Origin: Cupriavidus sp. D39
GTDB taxonomy: Bacteria > Pseudomonadota > Gammaproteobacteria > Burkholderiales > Burkholderiaceae
Assembly (NCBI RefSeq): GCF_026627925.1
Contig: NZ_JAPNLE010000005.1
Span: 1 to 64,000 of the forward strand
Direction of reading: 5' to 3'
Length of the DNA: 64,000 bases
Position 1 is the first letter of the stretch. The number at the start of each line of letters is the position of its first letter. The notes below the pieces were generated by a model. The model was not told the origin of the DNA, did not search any database, and saw nothing but the letters and a program-made list of their open reading frames with translations. The position numbers were made by a program, and so were the translations under genes. Shown here one piece after another: positions 1 to 7,904 of this stretch.

Positions 1-895
1 ACGCTTTCGATGCGGCCACGACTACAGGCTGGCCTCCGCGCGACTGCGCTGCCCCGGTCGTATCTGCTACAACCATACCGCCACCGCCCGCGTCTCGAAG
101 CTCAAGACCATGCTGCAGGAGCACTCTGTGAACATCTTGCCAACTGGTCATCTTGTTGTCCTTCAAGACACGCCGCAGCGGGTCGGCTGGAACTCGCGCG
201 CACCACTCTTGAAGCGATTCGTCCCCTGACCAGGTTCCCACTGCTTCGGCCTTACCCTGAACGCGAGCAATATCGTCCTCCACATAGGACGCGTCCTCAA
301 CGACGAGCTTCCTTCCGCCCACATCCACGACCTTGAACAGTCCCGAGTCGTGATGCCACCCAAAGCGGATCTCAACCTCTCGCGCTGCTCGATGGAGGGT
401 CTTATGATCAAAGCCCAACGGCACAGCCTTGAACGTTTGCGGGTTCACCCGATTCACCTCCACATGGACATGGATGTTGTCGGTATTCGCATGCACCGCG
501 GCGATGTACTGGTGGTCAGCCATGCCCAGAGCGCCTAACGTGTGACGCACCGCCTCAAAGATGTCCTCCGTCTTCGGCTTCTCGTGCTCAGGCCAGGAAA
601 GGATGTAGTGGTACACCGGGTTCTTTGCGCGGGCATTCTTATTGGCTACCGCATACATTTCGGCTGGGGCTGTGGCCAGGCTTGTGACGTTGCCAATTTC
701 CACGGCAATCGTCTTCTCGACTTCATCTCCAAGCTCATCTAGCACTGATTCTTGCGTGATGTACTGGGTCAGCCGGTCCCAGCTCGTCGTGGTCGGCGGT
801 GCTGCCTGGTTCTGGATTCCATCGGTGATGTACTTGCTCAGATCTTTGAACGACGAGCGCCCGTCCCTGCGATTCTTCGGAACCTTCACGATCAT
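1..895 (-). CDS. traI: MOB-P type relaxase, TraI-like (partial, C-terminus beyond window)
   Basis: Reading leftwards from ATG at 895 the frame stays open to the window edge (298 codons). The protein nicks oriT and pilots the transferred strand. The N-terminus shows the IncP TraI relaxase signatures: catalytic Tyr22 in DLSKYITD and the HUH-type motif HANTDNIHVHVEVNRV with His135, His142 and His144. The ATG overlaps the stop of the upstream traJ-like gene (ATGA), so the two are translationally coupled, as traJ-traI are in RP4. Only the relaxase domain and the start of the following region are visible; whether a primase or helicase domain follows cannot be seen. Confidence 0.93.
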   Translation of the reverse strand, partial: MIVKVPKNRRDGRSSFKDLSKYITDGIQNQAAPPTTTSWDRLTQYITQESVLDELGDEVEKTIAVEIGNVTSLATAPAEMYAVANKNARAKNPVYHYILSWPEHEKPKTEDIFEAVRHTLGALGMADHQYIAAVHANTDNIHVHVEVNRVNPQTFKAVPLGFDHKTLHRAAREVEIRFGWHHDSGLFKVVDVGGRKLVVEDASYVEDDIARVQGKAEAVGTWSGDESLQEWCARVPADPLRRVLKDNKMTSWQDVHRVLLQHGLELRDAGGGGMVVADTTGAAQSRGGQPVVVAASKA

Positions 896-1209
896 CGCCG
901 TGCCCCTTCGCTCCAGACACGCTGGATCGCCTGCACAACCTCATCAAGTGCACGCTGCAGGTGCTCTTCGTGAATATCGTCGGCCACTTCGTGCAGAGCC
1001 TTCAATCCGGCGGCAATCTCCCGAAGCAAATTGATAGCGTCAACATCGGCGCGACCGCGAGTTTGCCGCTTTAAGCCGGCGGCAAGCAGATACTCAGACA
1101 GCGGCATGGAGCATTCGTCCGCCTTTATGAGAAGCGCTGCCTTCTCGTCCTTTGTGACGCGCAGTTTGCAGATCTCGGTTTTGGGGTTGTCTACCTTTGC
1201 GAATGCCAT
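892..1209 (-). CDS. traJ: TraJ/MobC-like relaxosome accessory protein
   Basis: 105 aa. The segment KLRVTKDEKAALLIKA followed by PLSEYLLAAG matches the ribbon-helix-helix pattern of IncP TraJ and MobC proteins, which bind the inverted repeat next to nic and recruit the relaxase. It lies directly between oriT and the relaxase gene and overlaps the latter by 4 bp. I chose the ATG at 1209 because the frame upstream runs through the oriT hairpin; a 16-bp operator-like palindrome ends 6 bp before this start and overlaps the ribosome-binding region, so repression by its binding protein is likely. Confidence 0.8.
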   Translation of the reverse strand: MAFAKVDNPKTEICKLRVTKDEKAALLIKADECSMPLSEYLLAAGLKRQTRGRADVDAINLLREIAAGLKALHEVADDIHEEHLQRALDEVVQAIQRVWSEGARR

Positions 1210-1214
1210 AGCAA

Positions 1215-1230
1215 TTTCCAACGTCAGAAA
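1215..1230 (+). promoter_or_regulatory. 16-bp near-palindrome, copy 1
   Basis: Exact TTTCCAACGTCAGAAA. It sits immediately upstream of the minus-strand traJ start. One of 13 copies in the window (see finding); inferred binding site of a plasmid-wide regulator or ParB-type protein. Confidence 0.75.
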
Positions 1231-1264
1231 TACGGGTCTCGGGGCGGAGCCCTGAGCAGGCCGC

Positions 1265-1420
1265 AGAAGGCCGAATCCGCGACGGGCGCCGCAGGCGACC
1301 CAGCGGATTCGGCCGGTGGGGTCACAACACTTGTGTTGTGGCCACATCTGCCATCCTGTCCTGTTGTTCTGGGGTTATTTTTCTATGTTTCCGTCTATGG
1401 ATTTATCCATAGACCTGACT
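1265..1420 (+). other. oriT: oriT, IncP-like, with nic motif
   Basis: The region between the diverging traJ and traK-like genes holds three inverted repeats: 12-bp arms at 1269-1280/1303-1314, the hairpin CACAACAC-TT-GTGTTGTG at 1323-1340, and GTCTATGGAT-TT-ATCCATAGAC at 1393-1414. Between the last two, CATCCTG|T at 1352-1359 matches the IncP nic consensus YATCCTG|Y; the predicted nick is between 1358 and 1359 on the plus strand. The orientation (nic reading away from traJ) and the hairpin just 5' of nic agree with RP4. If right, sequence to the right of 1359 enters the recipient first. Confidence 0.8.
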
Positions 1421-1568
1421 AGGGTTTCGGCGTGCCGATGCCCACAGAGTGTATGCCATCTGCTACTATAAAGAAATCACGAAAAGGCATAGTTTCCTGA
1501 CGCGTGCCGGGTGAATTCCCGGCTGTCCGCGTGCAACGACGCTCGCCACAGTCCAGACCGCAAAGCAG

Positions 1569-2108
1569 ATGACAAAGCTTGAAACTCATGAACTCGAAAG
1601 CGTAGAGCGGGCGCGGAAACTCCTGCTCGCGAAGTTCTTTGATAGCGCGGCTACGGACAAGCTGCGGAAGAAGGAAGCTGTTCGCCAACTGCTGGGAACG
1701 ATCATCGCTGTACGAGAAGCTGGGATGTCATTTGACGAGATCGCGACCATCTTCAGTGAAGCGGGGCTCGTTCTCAATGCCAACACGTTGCGCTTGTACT
1801 TCTATCAATTGAAGGCGCAGGCCGACATTGCCGCGCACGAAAAGGCCCACGCCGACCAGGTCGCGCGCACCCGATCTCAGCTGGAGAGCGACGACCGGCA
1901 GCGCTTTAGCCAGGATGCGCTGACCGAGGCGCAAGCCGTGGCGAAACGTAAGCGCTCCCCGCACTTCCCCGAACCGCCCCCAGAGGTGCCGCCGGCGGCG
2001 GCGCCTTTTGCAATGAAGCCGCAGAAGGCGGAAAAGCAAAAGCCCGCGCGACCCCTTATGGGGGTCGCGCCGCCACCCAACGCATGCGTTGGGGGCGGCG
2101 ATTTCTAG
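1569..2108 (+). CDS. TraK-like oriT-proximal protein, ends at an in-frame amber codon
   Basis: 179 aa. The core GMSFDEIATIFSEAGLVL resembles the helix-turn-helix of TraK-type proteins that bind oriT from the leader side, and its divergence from traJ across oriT supports this. The C-terminal third is a proline-rich linker encoded by two adjacent GC-rich hairpins (2046-2100). The frame stops at TAG 2106-2108, but the same frame is open for another 108 codons, so the gene may have been a 288-codon protein now cut by the amber codon. No clear Shine-Dalgarno was seen before the ATG. Confidence 0.6.
   Translation: MTKLETHELESVERARKLLLAKFFDSAATDKLRKKEAVRQLLGTIIAVREAGMSFDEIATIFSEAGLVLNANTLRLYFYQLKAQADIAAHEKAHADQVARTRSQLESDDRQRFSQDALTEAQAVAKRKRSPHFPEPPPEVPPAAAPFAMKPQKAEKQKPARPLMGVAPPPNACVGGGDF
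2046..2100 (+). repeat. Double GC-rich hairpin inside the traK-like gene
   Basis: Two adjacent inverted repeats: GCGCGACCCC/GGGGTCGCGC (2046-2055, 2061-2070, loop TTATG) and an imperfect 32-bp palindrome centred at 2084/2085 on CCAACGCATGCGTTGG. They encode low-complexity PPP/GGG stretches just before the amber codon and look like a small palindromic insertion. Confidence 0.6.
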
Positions 2109-2432
2109 GGCGGGGAGGGGTCCCTTGAGCCGCCGGCGGAGCCGAGTAAGCCCGTGCCCGCCGAAGCGCCTCCCGTTGCACCGAGAACAGAAGGCATCGG
2201 CCCGACGATCGAAGAGGCTCTGCAGGCCGGCGCAAGCATCCAAGGCGTGAGGCCAGATCTCCGCGAGAACGTTGTCCTTCACCAAGGGCGTCTGTACTAC
2301 GAGAGCGGAGAAGCGTTTGACGCGACGCTTTCCAAGGCTCAGGCGTACTTGATTCGCCAGACGGGCAAGATCATCGCGCCCACGGTCATGACGTCCACGA
2401 AGGACTTCGTGACGATGCCGACCAAACTCTGA
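2109..2432 (+). CDS. In-frame continuation of the traK-like gene (possible GTG restart at 2154)
   Basis: The 108 codons after the amber stop stay open in the same frame: a proline/alanine-rich start followed by an ordered-looking segment (GIGPTIEEALQAG, then LHQGRLYYESGEAFDA). A separate gene could start at GTG 2154, but no ribosome-binding site precedes it, so I favour readthrough, decay or a sequencing artefact of one longer gene. Function unknown. Confidence 0.45.
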   Translation, partial: GGEGSLEPPAEPSKPVPAEAPPVAPRTEGIGPTIEEALQAGASIQGVRPDLRENVVLHQGRLYYESGEAFDATLSKAQAYLIRQTGKIIAPTVMTSTKDFVTMPTKL

Positions 2433-2439
2433 AACGCTT

Positions 2440-2455
2440 TTTCCAACGTCAGAAA
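2440..2455 (+). promoter_or_regulatory. 16-bp near-palindrome, copy 2
   Basis: Exact TTTCCAACGTCAGAAA abutting the ATG of the SprT-like gene, where it would cover the ribosome-binding region. Confidence 0.75.
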
Positions 2456-3322
2456 ATGACCTTTGACAGTGAATTGGATTGTGCAATCCAAACCGGATTG
2501 ACGACCTCGAACGGCATCCTGACCGGCCAGATCCGCGTAGCGGCAACACCAGAGATGTACGGGCCGCTGGAAAAGCTGTACGACGTATTCAACGAAAAAC
2601 TCTTCGGCGGCGCCTTGCCGGGATGCCTTCTCACGCTGCAGCGCGAGCGCAGAAATTCTTACGGGTACTTTTCACGAAAGCGCTGGGTGAGCAGAGCAGG
2701 GACGTTCGCGGATGAGATCGCACTCAACCCAAACCACTTTGCCGTCACGCCGCTGCTCGAAGCACTGCAGACCCTGTGCCACGAAATGGTCCACCAGATG
2801 CAGAGTCTCTATGGCAAACCTGGCCGGCGCGGCTACCACAACAAAGAGTTTGCTCGAATGATGGCGGAGGTCGGCCTTCAGGCGTCCAACACCGGTAAGC
2901 CTGGTGGAAAGGAGACGGGCGAGTCGATGTCGGACTATCCCATTGCCGGCGGAAAGTTCCTGCAGGTAGTCGAGGATCTCTTAGCGTCGGGATTCACGAT
3001 CGCATGGATGGACCGCTTTCCTCCGGTCGCTATCGTTCAACTAGCCGCAGCGAACACTGCCGCGCCGGCGGATCTCGGCGACGCCGCATCAGAAGCACTG
3101 ACGTTGGCCAGCCTCCCGCTTTCAGCCGACACGCTTGCCAAACTCTCCGTCCAGGCTGACCCCAGTCAGCCTCCCAGCGCCCCAACCAGGACAAAGTACA
3201 CCTGCGCGTGCATGACGAACATATGGGGCAAGCGGGGGATTCTTGCAACGTGTGGCATCTGTGGCAGCCAGTTCCTTCCTGCGAAGCCAACAGTCGCCGA
3301 CAGCGAAGACGACAAGCCGTAG
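2456..3322 (+). CDS. SprT-like zinc metallopeptidase
   Basis: 288 aa. Residues about 35-140 form a SprT-like domain: the first helix LYDVFNEKLFGGALP, then the zinc-binding catalytic motif CHEMVHQMQ (HExxH) and a downstream YHNKEFARMM segment. The C-terminus carries a zinc-ribbon pair, CACMTN and CGICGSQF, as in SprT/Spartan relatives that act on DNA-protein complexes. The ATG follows a 16-bp operator-like site directly. It is the last gene before the accessory zone; genes of this family are common on conjugative elements. The biological substrate is not known. Confidence 0.85.
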   Translation: MTFDSELDCAIQTGLTTSNGILTGQIRVAATPEMYGPLEKLYDVFNEKLFGGALPGCLLTLQRERRNSYGYFSRKRWVSRAGTFADEIALNPNHFAVTPLLEALQTLCHEMVHQMQSLYGKPGRRGYHNKEFARMMAEVGLQASNTGKPGGKETGESMSDYPIAGGKFLQVVEDLLASGFTIAWMDRFPPVAIVQLAAANTAAPADLGDAASEALTLASLPLSADTLAKLSVQADPSQPPSAPTRTKYTCACMTNIWGKRGILATCGICGSQFLPAKPTVADSEDDKP

Positions 3323-3384
3323 GCCGCCGGCGGGCGGCGGGCGGCGGCGTGCGCGGGCGCTGAGTTAGTGAGACTACGCCTCTA
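3323..3384. other. GC-rich spacer, no gene
   Basis: A G/C-only run of GGC/GGCG triplets follows the SprT-like stop; nothing coding or palindromic enough to name is seen before the left repeat block of unit A. Confidence 0.5.
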
Positions 3385-3389
3385 GCTTA

Positions 3390-3490
3390 ATCAATGACTT
3401 ACTAACGAATTCGGTCACGTCGCAGACGACGCCCGAACAGAATTCGTTAGACTCGCCGGATCTGTGACGCGAATTAGTTGGACTGGCGGG
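3390..3490 (+). repeat. Left-end repeat block of unit A
   Basis: Contains ACTAACGAATTCGG (inverted copy), CAGAATTCGTTAGACT and GCGAATTAGTTGGACT (direct copies), about 32 bp apart, preceded by AATCAATGACTTA, which is also present in the left blocks of units B and C. Confidence 0.6.
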
Positions 3491-3527
3491 ATGTTCGGGT
3501 CGGTTGATAATGTAGCCTCCTGACTCC

Positions 3528-4865
3528 ATGACTCGCACCGTGATAGACAACCCTTCCTCAGCTACCGCGCCCGATCCCAACCTTCTGACGCAAATAGAAA
3601 CCGCCGACATTCCGGAGGTATACCAGCGCTTCGCCAACGTTATTGATGCGAGGCGTTGGACGTGCCGTGTAAACAAAATGAAGGCGGAAATCGAAGGCAA
3701 CCCTTTCTTGACTGACTTCCTGCGTCACGAGAACGACATCGCCTTCGGTCTGGAGCGCTGCGGTGACCTCATCGAACGGTACGGGCAACTGCCCAGAGAT
3801 CTGGAAGCGGCTCGCATGCTGTACCCGGCGATCAGCTTTGCCGCACAGACGCTCTCCATGATGGACTTGGCCACGCATGTGGAGGCTGAACGTCTGCGGA
3901 AGCGTGTCGAAGGAGCGCTGAATAATCCAAAGGACATGCGTGCGCTTCGACTTGAGTTGATCGCGGCTACGCACTTCACCCGTCGTGGCCATCGGCTTGA
4001 ATGGCCGGAGATGACCGGGGGCGGCACTTTTGATCTGCTTGTTCCCGATCTAGGCAGGTGTGGTCTTGAAGTTGAGTGCAAATCGATTTCGGACGACAAG
4101 GGACGGAATATTCATCGGCGCGAGGCGCTGGCCTTCCATCACCTCTTTGCCAGCGAGCTTGAGACAATTCGCAAGAACTTGAGCGTGGGCTTAGCTGTGG
4201 TACTTACAGTTCCAAGTAAACTGCCCAGTCGGCACGACGCGTGCAAGGCATTGGCAAAGCGAGTCCGGCAGCAGATAACCATTGGCCGAAGTGGCCGCCT
4301 CGACGACGGCTCAAACGTCAGGATCGCTGAGTTTGATCTAGCGCAGCTTGGCAATGTTGCAAATGGCCATCGCCCCGAAGTCGTGCGCGAGATAATCGCG
4401 AGCGTAACCGGCACGCAGAACCGCGAAGTGATGCTTTTAGGCACAGAGAAAGGCGGAGCACTCGCCTTTGTAATCCAGAGCGCGGAGAACGACGACCTCC
4501 TAGGTGCAACGTTTCGGACACTCCGCGATGCGGCTCAACGGCAGTTGACAGGCAACCGCCCTGGCATCTTGATGGCGGGCTTTGATGGTCTCGACAGTGA
4601 ACAACTCTTGTCCATTGCCCGACAGGACAACGATCCTCGGTTTCAACCTACGGCACTGAAGATCAAGGTGAGCAGGTTCCTGTCGTCGCATAACCGCGAT
4701 CACGTAGTCGGAGTCAGTTTCCTCAGCCGCAGCGTGCTGCGGCCTGTTGCGGACAGCATCGTGGAGTCTGGCGGTACCGCCTACCATTTTCCAAGGCGCG
4801 AAAGCCTGTTCTGGCATGACGACTTCAGTGGTCAATTCACGCCGCCGGCCTCTGAAAGCGAATGA
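3528..4865 (+). CDS. PD-(D/E)XK nuclease-fold protein, unknown role
   Basis: 445 aa. Around residues 150-190 the order ELIAATHFTRRGHRLEW, GTFDLLVPD and GLEVECKS gives the helix, Asp and ExK elements of the PD-(D/E)XK restriction-endonuclease fold. The N-terminal third is helical and the C-terminal third (from about residue 290) is a second unrecognised domain. No methyltransferase or target-recognition partner is beside it, so a restriction role is only one option; repair or phage defence are others. It lies alone on the plus strand inside cargo unit A. Confidence 0.7.
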   Translation: MTRTVIDNPSSATAPDPNLLTQIETADIPEVYQRFANVIDARRWTCRVNKMKAEIEGNPFLTDFLRHENDIAFGLERCGDLIERYGQLPRDLEAARMLYPAISFAAQTLSMMDLATHVEAERLRKRVEGALNNPKDMRALRLELIAATHFTRRGHRLEWPEMTGGGTFDLLVPDLGRCGLEVECKSISDDKGRNIHRREALAFHHLFASELETIRKNLSVGLAVVLTVPSKLPSRHDACKALAKRVRQQITIGRSGRLDDGSNVRIAEFDLAQLGNVANGHRPEVVREIIASVTGTQNREVMLLGTEKGGALAFVIQSAENDDLLGATFRTLRDAAQRQLTGNRPGILMAGFDGLDSEQLLSIARQDNDPRFQPTALKIKVSRFLSSHNRDHVVGVSFLSRSVLRPVADSIVESGGTAYHFPRRESLFWHDDFSGQFTPPASESE

Positions 4866-4959
4866 ACGCGGCGGCACATCACTGCGCACGGTTCTCGAAT
4901 GGACGCTACAGCTACGGTTCTGAAACGATAGTTTTTTTGCGAGCAAAATAGCGCGGTGT

Positions 4960-5673
4960 CTACCAAGTCAAGCGTTCGATCGGGAACACCATCGCGCGGT
5001 TGCCGTCCTGATAGAAACTTGCCTCGATCACGACCCGTTTCGCCTTCCTCGCCGATGTGATGAATTTGCTGGACGGCTTGATGAATAGTGCGGTTGAGCT
5101 GTAGTCAGATGGCTGATATGCCGAATAGCGCGCTGCGTGTCCGTCATCGAATCGAACCATTACGGAACAAGCCTCTACACCACAGACGAACTGCCCTTTG
5201 TCGATCGATAGAATGACATCCGTGCCGTATCTGGGATGCTTTCGAATCTGGAGGTTTGCTGTCGAGCCCCCGCTATACGGGAAGTTGAAGTCAAGCTTCC
5301 CCGACGCATCGACTGACGCGAAGTGGATCTGCTTGCTGGTAATCTGATCCGGTTGATCGAAGTACGTCCAGTCTGAGCGGGGCGGTTGGGGCGTCTCTAC
5401 GGGAGTATCGCTAGCCGCGGCCGCAGCGGCGGAATGAGTCGGGGGAGCAGCGCTGGGCGCTGCCGCGCTGGACGAGTTGCTGTTGCCGGCTTTTGACGAG
5501 GCGAAATTCCCGAGGACGATTGAGCACAAGAGAAAGACTCCGGCACTCGCTGAGCACACCTTTAACCGTGACGGCGCGGGTTTTCCCTTGCGACCAAAGG
5601 TCGACGGACTGATTAACCCAACGAAGAACGCAAAAAAGCTTCCCACCAGTAGAAACGCGACTATGAAATTCAT
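4960..5673 (-). CDS. Membrane-anchored protein of unknown function
   Basis: 237 aa. Two hydrophobic segments (about residues 3-25 and 40-58) are followed by a Ser/Ala/Pro-rich linker and a soluble C-terminal domain from about residue 95 with two cysteines (FVCGVEACSV) that could form a disulfide, suggesting exposure to the periplasm. It converges with the PD-(D/E)XK gene within unit A. I do not recognise the family. Confidence 0.7.
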   Translation of the reverse strand: MNFIVAFLLVGSFFAFFVGLISPSTFGRKGKPAPSRLKVCSASAGVFLLCSIVLGNFASSKAGNSNSSSAAAPSAAPPTHSAAAAAASDTPVETPQPPRSDWTYFDQPDQITSKQIHFASVDASGKLDFNFPYSGGSTANLQIRKHPRYGTDVILSIDKGQFVCGVEACSVMVRFDDGHAARYSAYQPSDYSSTALFIKPSSKFITSARKAKRVVIEASFYQDGNRAMVFPIERLTW

Positions 5674-5926
5674 TTTTATGGTCCCCGGATTGTGCGGCGT
5701 AATTGTATTGCATTGCGCGGATTAACCACGGTGCGCGAATTGGCGAGCCGCGTTCTGTCTGAAACTGATACTGCTGATTGGATAGTGCGCTTGCGGACGC
5801 AGCAATACGAGCTGGACAACAACCCACCCTGAACGTCCACTGTCATGGCAGTTGGCCAACCGCATCGGGTCGAAAGCGGCCGTCCATCATCACGTTTGAG
5901 CAGCACTCGCCTGCACCGGCTGCCCA
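5674..5926. other. Intergenic stretch before the right end of unit A
   Basis: No convincing gene. It holds a GTCCACTGTC...AGCGGCCGTCC segment of a kind that also occurs before the right end of unit C (about 12505-12570), suggesting shared end-proximal sequence. Confidence 0.4.
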
Positions 5927-5988
5927 GCAATCCAGCAAATTCCGGATTTCCGGTCCAGCAAAAGCGCACCTAGTCCAGCCAATTCCGG
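5927..5988 (-). repeat. Right-end repeat block of unit A
   Basis: Three copies of the repeat in inverted orientation: GCAATCCAGCAAATTCCGG, GGTCCAGCAAAAGCGCAC and AGTCCAGCCAATTCCGG. The same triple arrangement and spacing recur at 10988-11049 and 12623-12684. Confidence 0.75.
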
Positions 5989-6036
5989 TTACGCACACGG
6001 CGTTCGAGGCCAGCAGGCAAAATCAAGCCCGGGATA

Positions 6037-6065
6037 TTGTAATGGCATCTCAACTGCCATATAAT
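6037..6065 (+). promoter_or_regulatory. Sigma70-type promoter with operator-like spacer
   Basis: TTGTAA, a 17-bp spacer and TATAAT. The spacer is TGGCATCTCAACTGCCA, an inverted repeat (TGGCA/TGCCA), and nearly the same spacer occurs in the promoter at 12732-12760. A repressor binding between the -35 and -10 boxes is inferred. Confidence 0.8.
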
Positions 6066-6101
6066 ACTACACATATAGCAATGTTTTTTATGGTTGGTTC
6101 G

Positions 6102-7904
6102 ATGCACCTGAACGTGACACACACGAACGAAACGCTGGGCCTCTTGGCAATGCTCGGCGTCCCGGCTGCGGCCAGGCAATTGACGCTGTTTTGCGATGAA
6201 GCGCATGAGCCTATCCCTGGTCGGTCCAAGCTGACCCGTCGCGCCACACTGGATCTTTTCGCCCTCACGGCCAGCGCCTCTACAGAGGCTATTGCCTCCC
6301 TCGCGGCGAAGGTGGCGAGATTCGCTTCCGGCATGTCACGCGCTCGAGATTTCGGTGCCGCTGGTCATGCTGGGCATGCCGTGGGCGTGGACGTGGGCCA
6401 ACTGTCCCGCAAAGCGATGGGCGAGCTCGCGGAGATGGTCGCTACGAAGCGTACCCCTGTGTTTGTGGACTCGGGCGCCTACAGCATGTTTCGTCGGCAG
6501 CAGGCTGATCTGGCCGCCGGCAAGGAAGTCGTCGCGCTCGACTTCGGCCAGATCCTCGCTCGCTATGAGCAACTGGCCGAACTGATCCACGAGAAAAACG
6601 AAGCAGAAGAGCAATTGCCGGGACCCCTCGTCTCTCTGCCTGACGTGATCGGCGACCAGCACGGTTCGCTCCATCTTCTGAAACATCATTCGGCCTGGAT
6701 AAAGGCTACCGCGCAATTCAATGTCCTGCGTCTCCTTGTACCGATCCCCCGAGGCGACAGCTACACGCTCTCGCACTACTACGACGCGGCGGTATTGGCT
6801 GCGGGCACCGACAACTTCGTCGTCGGTATCCCGACGGTTGCGAATCCTTGGTCCCCTGCAGAAGTGACTGCCTTCTTGCTCGATCGCAAGCCACGGGCCA
6901 TTCACTTCCTCGGCTCGTTGCATGACAGCCGGCTGACGAAATGGCTCAAGGCAATCGTCAATGCCGGCATGAGCGACGCGATAGAAGTCTCCGCTGACGC
7001 GAATCCGCTCCGTAGCATGGTCCTGCCGCGCGACGGCACCAAGCTCGCGCCGGGTGAGCGGTGTGATCGGATCATCGACGGACTCAGCGCGCGCGCTCGC
7101 GCTACGGAACTCTCGAATGTCTTTGCACAATACGGTGGCCGGGATCAGATGCGCGAGGTGCTGGGCGGCGCAGATTTCGAGCGTCAACAGCGATTGCTGG
7201 GCTTGATCGCGGATCTGTCAGGTACACCGCAGGAAATTGTGCGGCGCGACTTCGGGTTGGCAGATGGCCCGATCGAAGGCGATCGGAAGGTGGAGCACGG
7301 CACAGAGTACGTTCTGCGAAATGGCCGCTGGCGGACCAACGCAGAGCAGTCGCAATCCGCACCCTCAAACACGAAAATCGTTGGCAGCGAGCGCCTGTTG
7401 CTCGTTGCGTGCTCAGCAGCGAAGAGGCAAGGGCGATATCCAGCGGCGGCCCTCTATACCGGCGCGCTTTACGGCGTGCTCAACAAGTGGATTCCCGCCG
7501 GGCATGCGCGGCCCGATGTGCACATCCTTTCGGCCAAGCATGGACTCGTGAACGGCGCCACGGAGCTCGAGACCTATGACCAGCGCATGACGCCGCAACG
7601 CGCTAAGGAACTGGCCGCTCAGGGCCTGGATCTGTCGCAATTCAATGGGAAGCGCTACCGCGAGGTCTTCATCGCCGGCGGTGCTGACTATCGCGAGGTG
7701 GCTCGTGCATACGTCCAGCAGCTCCTGGACGCGGGAGTCATTGCCGCCGACGCCTCACTCGAATCAACGAAGGGCGGCATAGGTGAAATCCGCGGGCAAC
7801 TGGCGCCTACCTGCGTTCGTGCACTTTCGATTCCCTCTGACCAACCCACGCCCCGATTGCACCTTACACGTCATCGTCAACTACACAGGACAGGAGCAAC
7901 ATGA
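6102..7904 (+). CDS. TGT-like (DpdA-type) domain fused to DUF6884
   Basis: About 600 aa. The middle (about residues 115-350) shows TGT-superfamily features: FVDSGAYSMF near the first catalytic Asp, then SLPDVIGD, LLVPIPRGD and GIPTVANPWS. From about residue 430 the pattern LLLVACSAAKRQG, ALYTGALYG and ILSAKHGLV is a DUF6884 domain. TGT relatives exchange guanine for 7-deazaguanine in tRNA or, as DpdA, in DNA; DUF6884 function is unknown to me. The transcript should start near 6072, excluding the in-frame ATG at 6042; 6081, 6090 and 6102 remain possible starts. First gene of an operon with the next two (4-bp overlaps). Confidence 0.7.
   Translation: MHLNVTHTNETLGLLAMLGVPAAARQLTLFCDEAHEPIPGRSKLTRRATLDLFALTASASTEAIASLAAKVARFASGMSRARDFGAAGHAGHAVGVDVGQLSRKAMGELAEMVATKRTPVFVDSGAYSMFRRQQADLAAGKEVVALDFGQILARYEQLAELIHEKNEAEEQLPGPLVSLPDVIGDQHGSLHLLKHHSAWIKATAQFNVLRLLVPIPRGDSYTLSHYYDAAVLAAGTDNFVVGIPTVANPWSPAEVTAFLLDRKPRAIHFLGSLHDSRLTKWLKAIVNAGMSDAIEVSADANPLRSMVLPRDGTKLAPGERCDRIIDGLSARARATELSNVFAQYGGRDQMREVLGGADFERQQRLLGLIADLSGTPQEIVRRDFGLADGPIEGDRKVEHGTEYVLRNGRWRTNAEQSQSAPSNTKIVGSERLLLVACSAAKRQGRYPAAALYTGALYGVLNKWIPAGHARPDVHILSAKHGLVNGATELETYDQRMTPQRAKELAAQGLDLSQFNGKRYREVFIAGGADYREVARAYVQQLLDAGVIAADASLESTKGGIGEIRGQLAPTCVRALSIPSDQPTPRLHLTRHRQLHRTGAT

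Larger units (their letters stand above)
3385..5990. mobile_element. Cargo unit A bounded by multi-copy 18-bp repeats
   Basis: The left block (3390-3490) has an inverted then two direct copies of a CSGAATTMGTTRGACT repeat in the same spacing as the left blocks of units B and C; the right block (5927-5988) closely matches the right blocks of B and C. Between them are a PD-(D/E)XK gene and a membrane protein gene, but no transposase or recombinase. The left block is more diverged than in B and C, and no flanking CAATTTT core is visible, so this looks like the oldest of the three. Confidence 0.5.

Noticed and set aside
10-953. Several open frames on both strands at the window start
   Set aside because: They are shadows of the minus-strand relaxase gene, whose frame is open to the window edge and carries the relaxase motifs.
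1728-2549. 273-codon minus-strand frame
   Set aside because: Arg/Gly-rich composition and antisense to the traK-like gene; no family features.
3098-3107. CTGACGTTGG resembling the core of the 16-bp motif
   Set aside because: Flanking AAA/TTT halves are missing; within coding sequence and below the match level of the other copies.
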